Shown here: piece by piece, positions 8,221 to 13,044 of the stretch | Layout: every line of letters starts with the position of its first letter | Position numbering within the stretch: position 1 is the first letter of the stretch | Source: Isotricha intestinalis | Taxonomy: Eukaryota > Ciliophora > Litostomatea > Vestibuliferida > Isotrichidae | Direction: 5' to 3' | Assembly: GCA_023807065.1 (NCBI GenBank) | Contig: JAJJLU010004437.1 | Span: 1 to 13,044 of the forward strand | Length of the DNA: 13,044 nt | Notes under the pieces: model-generated | The model's input: the letters and a program-made list of their open reading frames with translations, nothing else | Told to the model about the DNA's origin: nothing | Database searches by the model: none | Translations under genes and position numbers: made by a program

Positions 8221-10830
8221 TTAATCTTCATTATTTATTTCTTGTTCTTCTTCTTTTGACTCTTGTTTTTCTTTCATTTCTTTCGGGAATATATTTAATA
8301 ATTTTCTAATATCATCTCTGACAATAGAACTTATTTTCTGGTCATTAATCCATCTTAATAATATATCTAATACTTGATTTCTACATTTTTCAATATCTTC
8401 TCCATTATTATTAATTAATTCTTCAAATGTTTTACTTAAATTTTCATACCATTCATCAAAAATAAATTTTTGAATAGGTTCACATTGAATAAAAGCATCT
8501 AGAATAGCAATGCATTTTCCACAATTTTCATATTTAGTTAAATCTTTTATTATTAAAGGTGAAAAGTTAAAAGAAGTTTTCCATATATCAGAAAAATTCA
8601 CATCTAAACCATCTTTAGTGATAAATCTTAGAAATTGATAATCTTTATTAGATAATTCTTCTTGTCTATTATTCATAATTAAATTATCATAAGCCTTTAA
8701 TAATAAAGGAGTATTCCAAACATTAATTTTTTCAATATTAACAGGTCTTCTGAAAATAGTACATTCATATTTAGTTTTCATAATTTTATCTAAATTACCT
8801 TCATAAAAAGTAAAATCTAAAATAGATTCATTTACTTTAAATAAAGCATCTAATAATATTTCATATAATTCATTATTATCATATAAATAATCATAAATTG
8901 CATTAGTGAATAATAAAATAAAAACATGATCTCCAATAAATCTATTAACAATTACTTTAATAACTTTATTTCCAAAAGAAATATCATTTAAATATATTTG
9001 CTGCTCAGAATCCCCATTATTTCCTTCTTTATCAATAAAAGCTTTTGATTTACCATCTTTAGGTTGAGTTTTTTTAACATAAGCAGCTTTTAAACTTTGA
9101 CAAACTATTTTAATTATTAATAAACAATTTTCTCTATCTATTTCTTTATTAGATAATTTATCTAATTTATTCTGAAAATTAAAAACAAAATTTACATTTA
9201 ATTCTGAATAATGAAGTAACATTTCTAAAGAAAAATATCTTATTTTTGGATTTTCATTTGCTAAACCATTTAATATATAAAATAAACATCCATCAATTAA
9301 ACTATCTGTATAATTTTTTAATTCATCATGTAATATAGCAAAGCATTCATACATTATTTCTTCATTTTCATTTGTTTTTTCTTTAAACATTTTAAATAAA
9401 TCTATTTGTTGATCATTTGTTGGTTGAAGTATTTGAAATAATAAATTACATAAATATATTAATTTACTATTATATTCTTTATCATTTATTGTTTCAAATA
9501 TTTTTTCAATGAAAATATTTTTGAAAATAAAAAACATTTCTTCATTTTTATTTTTCAAACTTTTTATAAAAAAATTTCCCATTGCTTCATGCATTAAACT
9601 AAATTTCTTGCTTTCATCATCGAAATTATCAAGGTTAATATAAGTTTCAAACATTAAAAGAAAAGTATCAACAAAATCATTAACTTGTTTCCCACTTAAA
9701 ATATTATAAAAATCTTCTATAATTTTTAAAATATATTGTAAAACAAAATTAAAAACATTATCACTTAAATCATCAACAGATTTAAAAAAATAAAAAATAA
9801 ATTTATTTCCATTTCCAATTTTAATCTTATTATAATCTTCATTAAAATCATTATTAATTTTAATTCTTAAAGGTTCATCTAAAGTTAAAAAAGGATTATC
9901 AGTACTAATAGTTTTTTGTTCAACATCTCTTTCATCTTGAATAAGAGAATTAAATTTCCCAAAAATATCATCATTATTTTTTTTTTCTTTACTTTCATAA
10001 TTAATATTACTTGAAATAATAGGTTGTCTTGGTTGATAAATAGTTCTAGTTATTGTTTCATAAACTTTTGGTTCTGATATTTTTATTTTAAAACCTTTTT
10101 CCATTTGAACTGGATTTAAAGACATTGGCTTCACATCACCTTTCATTACTATTTGACTACCTCTTGATAAAATAGAATTAGTTGTTTTTTGAGTGTTTAA
10201 AAATTCATCATTTTTTTTTTCTACTTGTTCTATATGAGGTTCTTCTTGTTGAATTGGAATTTGATTTTGAATATTTGGCATTAAATTACTACTTAAATTA
10301 TCAATATCTGTTTTTTTTAATTTTTCTATTTCTCCATTTTCTTTTAATAAATATGATTTATTATAATTATCTATATCTGTTGTTATTACTTTCCCTTCTA
10401 ATAATGGAATTCTTCTTTTTGTTAATTCTTGATATAATGATATTATAAATAATAAAATTTCACCATTTTCATTTTTTATAAATGTATCTATATCATTTAT
10501 TCGTGTAGTGATTTCTCCTATTTTATCAATGAATTTATTTATTTGTTCCCAATTATCTTTTCGAGTTGCCATTGAAAATCCATTACTTATTTGATGCATT
10601 TGTATTGCTTTATAATTTTGATTTATATCATTTGTGACTGGATAATATCTTGATAAAATTTGAGCTACTAAAAATCCATTGTTAAAATCCTTTTTAACAT
10701 TTCTTATACTATATGTTAAATCCAAACTCTGAATCCATTTTAATACTTCTCTAGGAAGTGATTCTATTTTTTCAGGAGGAGCCATACCAAATAAATTTAA
10801 TACTCCTGTTTTTTTTTTCATCGATTTCAT
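8221..10830 (-). CDS. SPATA4-type calponin-homology protein with long helical C-terminal region
   Basis: The product has 869 residues. Residues 25-140 match the CH_2 domain of SPATA4/CLAMP proteins: LPREVLKWIQSLDLTYSIRN, then KKDFNNGFLVAQILSRYYP, KDNWEQINKFIDKIG and LLFIISLYQELTKRR. Vertebrate SPATA4 (about 300 residues) has the same LSREVLRWLQSL / DFSNGFL / DNW pattern. A polar linker rich in Gln, Asn and Lys spans about 150-330. From about 335 to 850 the chain is alpha-helical in character, with HEAT/armadillo-like stretches (for example NPKIRYFSLEMLLHYSELN near 525). The tail is acidic (KEEEQEINNED). Proteins with this CH class are linked to cilia, flagella and microtubules, so an axonemal or basal-body role is a reasonable inference, not shown here. 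The start is 81 bases from the divergent SET gene; the stop is TAA. Confidence 0.82.
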   Translation of the reverse strand: MKSMKKKTGVLNLFGMAPPEKIESLPREVLKWIQSLDLTYSIRNVKKDFNNGFLVAQILSRYYPVTNDINQNYKAIQMHQISNGFSMATRKDNWEQINKFIDKIGEITTRINDIDTFIKNENGEILLFIISLYQELTKRRIPLLEGKVITTDIDNYNKSYLLKENGEIEKLKKTDIDNLSSNLMPNIQNQIPIQQEEPHIEQVEKKNDEFLNTQKTTNSILSRGSQIVMKGDVKPMSLNPVQMEKGFKIKISEPKVYETITRTIYQPRQPIISSNINYESKEKKNNDDIFGKFNSLIQDERDVEQKTISTDNPFLTLDEPLRIKINNDFNEDYNKIKIGNGNKFIFYFFKSVDDLSDNVFNFVLQYILKIIEDFYNILSGKQVNDFVDTFLLMFETYINLDNFDDESKKFSLMHEAMGNFFIKSLKNKNEEMFFIFKNIFIEKIFETINDKEYNSKLIYLCNLLFQILQPTNDQQIDLFKMFKEKTNENEEIMYECFAILHDELKNYTDSLIDGCLFYILNGLANENPKIRYFSLEMLLHYSELNVNFVFNFQNKLDKLSNKEIDRENCLLIIKIVCQSLKAAYVKKTQPKDGKSKAFIDKEGNNGDSEQQIYLNDISFGNKVIKVIVNRFIGDHVFILLFTNAIYDYLYDNNELYEILLDALFKVNESILDFTFYEGNLDKIMKTKYECTIFRRPVNIEKINVWNTPLLLKAYDNLIMNNRQEELSNKDYQFLRFITKDGLDVNFSDIWKTSFNFSPLIIKDLTKYENCGKCIAILDAFIQCEPIQKFIFDEWYENLSKTFEELINNNGEDIEKCRNQVLDILLRWINDQKISSIVRDDIRKLLNIFPKEMKEKQESKEEEQEINNED

Positions 10831-10911
10831 TTTTTTTAATTTAAGAGTTATTATTTAAATCATTATTTATTTTATTAAAAAAATTATTTTTTTTTCACAT
10901 TCAAAAATCTT
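10831..10911. promoter_or_regulatory. Short divergent promoter region (CH gene / SET gene)
   Basis: Only 81 bases separate the start codons of two genes read in opposite directions, so both promoters and 5' leaders must lie here or overlap the coding regions. The sequence is almost pure A/T with runs of T and A. No specific element can be named. Spacing this tight is typical of compact protist genomes. Confidence 0.45.
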
Positions 10912-12414
10912 ATGGAAAGTCAATCAGAATCAAAAAGTTTAATTATTGATATCTTAAGGCAAATAAATCAAAGTGAAAATATAGAAGATAAAGAATATAA
11001 ATTTCCAAAAGATATAATAGAAGTTTATTCAGAATTTAAAAAGTGGTTAAATGAAAATGGGGCAATTTATCCTAATATAGAATTTCCAATAGCATATTTA
11101 AAAGGAAGATTAATAGGTTGTAAAACTACAAAAAATATAGAAGAAAATACAGCAATATTATATATTCCATATAAATTAATAATTGATTCATCAAAAATTG
11201 AAATGAAGACATCTTTACCTTCTTTAAATAAACATAATTCTATTAAAATTGCCTATTTTTTAATGAAAGAATTTGATAAAGGAGATAAATCTTTTTATAA
11301 ACCTTATATTGATTTAATGTTATCAAATAATTATTTAAGCTTTCCTGCTTTTTGGAATGAAGAAGATAGTATTGAATTAAATGATCATGAAGTTGATGAT
11401 AAAATATCAAATTATAAAGATGAAATAAATCAAACTTATGAACAAATTATTAAAAAAACTGATGTAAATATATTTGAACCAGTTATTTTTAAAAAAATTT
11501 ATCTTTTTATTATTTCAAGACAATTTTCAATTAATGAAAATAGAACTTTATTAATTCCATTAGCTGATTTATTAAATCATAATCCAAAAGTTGATGTAAA
11601 ATATGAATTTTTAGATACAATAAATAATATTTTAACATATTCTTCTGAATATGATAAAGAAGATAAAGATTTATTAGTTTATACAAATTGTGAAAAGTAC
11701 TTTGAATATAATAAAAAAGAAATATCAAATAAAAAACAAATTTCTTTTGATATGAAAAATTATGATAAAGAAAAATTAGATTTGAAAAATTCTGATTATT
11801 TTATTTTATCAACAAATACAAATCAAACTTTTAAAGAAGGTGATCAAATATATAATAATTATGGTGAAAGTAGTAATGAATATTTATTAATTAATTATTC
11901 TTTTTGTTTAATTGATAATAAATATGATTCAACAAATATTATTTTAACAACTAAACAAGCAGATAAATTTACTGCTAATTTCGTTTTAGAATATATGATG
12001 AAAAATTTAGTTAATATAGGAACTTATGATGTTGATAATTATTTACAATTACAATTTAAAATTCCAAGAAATAAAATTTCAACAAAAGCTTTTAATTTCT
12101 TTAAATATATTAATATTCTTGGAAGAATGAGATATGAAGATTATGTTTTTATTAAAAAAGTTGAATTAGAAATTTTAGAAAGTTATCTCAATTTTTTAGT
12201 TGATACAATTTTTAAAATGAGATTCCCTATTTTTAAAGCAATAAATATTTTAAAAGATATGATTTCAAGAACAACTTTTAGTTTAAATCAAAAAAATATT
12301 ATTGTATTTAAATTAACTCAAAAAATTAATATAGAATTTCAAAAAGAATATATTCAATTTATGTTAACATTGTTGAAAAATGTGATGAAAACACAAAATC
12401 ATATATGGAATTAA
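10912..12414 (+). CDS. SETD3/RuBisCO-LSMT-like SET-domain protein methyltransferase
   Basis: The 500-residue product carries a split SET domain of the LSMT/SETD3 class, which transfers methyl from S-adenosylmethionine to protein side chains (Lys, or His in SETD3). The N-terminal part has FKKWLNENGA (42-51), then GRLIGCKTTKNIEENTAILYIP (65-86; given as GRLIGCKTTKNI plus EENTAILYIP). The inserted iSET region holds KPYIDLM and LSFPAFW. The cofactor-binding core is LLIPLADLLNHNP (213-225, with N222-H223). The final SET strand is QTFKEGDQIYNNYGESSNEY (305-324) with the catalytic-type tyrosine Y317, followed by LLINYSFCLIDN. About 90 residues separate NHNP from the YG motif, longer than usual, suggesting a lineage-specific insert. 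A Rubisco-LSMT-type C-terminal substrate-binding region follows. The frame ends early; coding appears to continue out of frame to 12518. Confidence 0.87.
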   Translation: MESQSESKSLIIDILRQINQSENIEDKEYKFPKDIIEVYSEFKKWLNENGAIYPNIEFPIAYLKGRLIGCKTTKNIEENTAILYIPYKLIIDSSKIEMKTSLPSLNKHNSIKIAYFLMKEFDKGDKSFYKPYIDLMLSNNYLSFPAFWNEEDSIELNDHEVDDKISNYKDEINQTYEQIIKKTDVNIFEPVIFKKIYLFIISRQFSINENRTLLIPLADLLNHNPKVDVKYEFLDTINNILTYSSEYDKEDKDLLVYTNCEKYFEYNKKEISNKKQISFDMKNYDKEKLDLKNSDYFILSTNTNQTFKEGDQIYNNYGESSNEYLLINYSFCLIDNKYDSTNIILTTKQADKFTANFVLEYMMKNLVNIGTYDVDNYLQLQFKIPRNKISTKAFNFFKYINILGRMRYEDYVFIKKVELEILESYLNFLVDTIFKMRFPIFKAINILKDMISRTTFSLNQKNIIVFKLTQKINIEFQKEYIQFMLTLLKNVMKTQNHIWN

Positions 12415-12518
12415 TAAAAGCAATTGATGAAGAAAAAGATTATAAACCTATTTATGTTTCTATAAATAAAATAAAAAAAGTAGTGAAAAAATTTATCACA
12501 ACTAAATTACCACATTAA
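12358..12518 (+). other. Out-of-frame C-terminal continuation of the SET gene
   Basis: From about 12358 the -1 frame reads YVNIVEKCDENTKSYMELIK and on through AIDEEKDYKPIYVSINKIKK to a TAA at 12516-12518. This is a charged, coding-like tail. The in-frame alternative (MLTLLKNVMKTQNHIWN) ends at TAA 12412-12414. Loss of one T from the TTT run at 12358-12360 would join NFQKEYIQF directly to YVNIVEK. No GT...AG intron of suitable length is visible across the change. An indel, either a real mutation or an assembly error, is the simplest reading. Confidence 0.5.
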
Positions 12519-12660
12519 ATAAGATTTTTTGAAAAAATAAAAAGATGTATTTAATTGATTTATTTAAATAATTTAAATATATAAAAATTAAAACAAAATT
12601 CCCAAATCATTAAAATTAATATTAAAAAATATTTAAATGTTCTAAATAATTACAAAATAA

Positions 12661-13044
12661 TTAATTTAAAGTTTGATCATTATCCATAATATTTTTAAGT
12701 TCCAAATTACATCTATTATCATAATCTTCTCTATCATTATAATTTTCAACAGCACTTTGTTTACTTTCACTATATTCAACATTAACATCATCCATTAATA
12801 CTTCTTTTTCAACAAAATTCACCATAACAGAATCAGAAATCATTGTAGCATGTTGACAATAACCTCCATTAATTTTAGAAGTATCATATCCATTATAATC
12901 ACTATTAATACAATCACATCCAATAGCAAAGAATCCTCTATTATTGTTTTTACTATTTTCATTCCAGGCATATTTACCATCTTTCTTACTTAAAGGAGAA
13001 CAATATTCAACTAAAGAAATATTTTGTTTTAAATTAAATTTTTT
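12661..13044 (-). CDS. Unrecognised protein, C-terminal 127 residues (5' end outside window)
   Basis: An open minus-strand frame runs from the window edge to a TAA at 12661-12663, giving 127 residues without a start. The internal ATG at 12843 is unlikely to be the start, because coding character continues upstream without a break. Visible features are LVEYCSPLSKKDGKYAW, then RGFFAIGCDC, then GGYCQHATMISD, so there are several cysteines in a Gly/Asn/Tyr-rich context. A strongly acidic polar tail follows (VEYSESKQSAVENYNDREDY ... DNDQTLN). The cysteine pattern would suit a secreted or surface ectodomain, but I do not recognise a family. The gene converges on the SET gene across about 140 bases. 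Confidence 0.65.
   Translation of the reverse strand, partial: KKFNLKQNISLVEYCSPLSKKDGKYAWNENSKNNNRGFFAIGCDCINSDYNGYDTSKINGGYCQHATMISDSVMVNFVEKEVLMDDVNVEYSESKQSAVENYNDREDYDNRCNLELKNIMDNDQTLN

Noticed and set aside
10182..10448. 88-codon plus-strand open frame rich in Leu and Phe
   Set aside because: It is antisense to the CH gene linker. The apparent membrane-protein look comes from complementing Lys/Asn/Glu codons.
11531..11728. Minus-strand open frame opposite the SET gene
   Set aside because: It is antisense to the NHNP core of the methyltransferase and has no independent support.

Overview
The window is very AT-rich eukaryotic DNA with tightly packed, apparently intronless protein genes. 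It looks like a ciliate macronuclear genome, or a close relative. Three observations support this. The first gene has the architecture of the large ciliate family of two-pass membrane proteins: an N-terminal membrane segment, an extracellular domain with paired cysteines, and a second segment beginning DYLAIIGG. A SPATA4-type calponin-homology protein points to a cell with cilia. Genes are short-spaced on both strands in AT-rich spacers. The genes end at TAA or TAG and write Gln as CAA and Trp as TGG, so this is not the Tetrahymena/Paramecium code. A standard-code lineage such as Stentor or the litostome/rumen ciliates is possible, but that placement is inference.

Layout. 339-1733 (+) is the ciliate-type membrane protein, with a probable out-of-frame tail to 1836. 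2084-3770 is a gene graveyard on the minus strand. 2084-3152 is the wreck of a cysteine-rich multi-pass membrane protein, readable only across about six frame changes. 3359-3770 is the wreck of a PKA-like AGC protein kinase that has lost its whole catalytic centre. The next three genes are intact, all minus strand: an Asn-rich protein with a TXNDC17-like thioredoxin domain (3874-4926), a DENN-domain protein (5049-7832), and a SPATA4-type CH protein with a long helical C-terminal region (8221-10830). The CH gene is divergent, across 81 bases, from a SETD3/RuBisCO-LSMT-type SET methyltransferase (10912-12414, +), which also has a probable out-of-frame tail to 12518. The window ends inside an unrecognised minus-strand gene (12661-13044).

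The genes do not form an obvious pathway. They look like ordinary eukaryotic neighbours: surface protein, redox protein, membrane-traffic regulator, ciliary/microtubule protein, protein methyltransferase. I see no mobile element, CRISPR array, rRNA, convincing tRNA or telomeric repeat. The most unusual content is the two adjacent decayed genes, plus two local frame changes near the 3' ends of otherwise intact genes. I find no evidence for a new multi-gene system.
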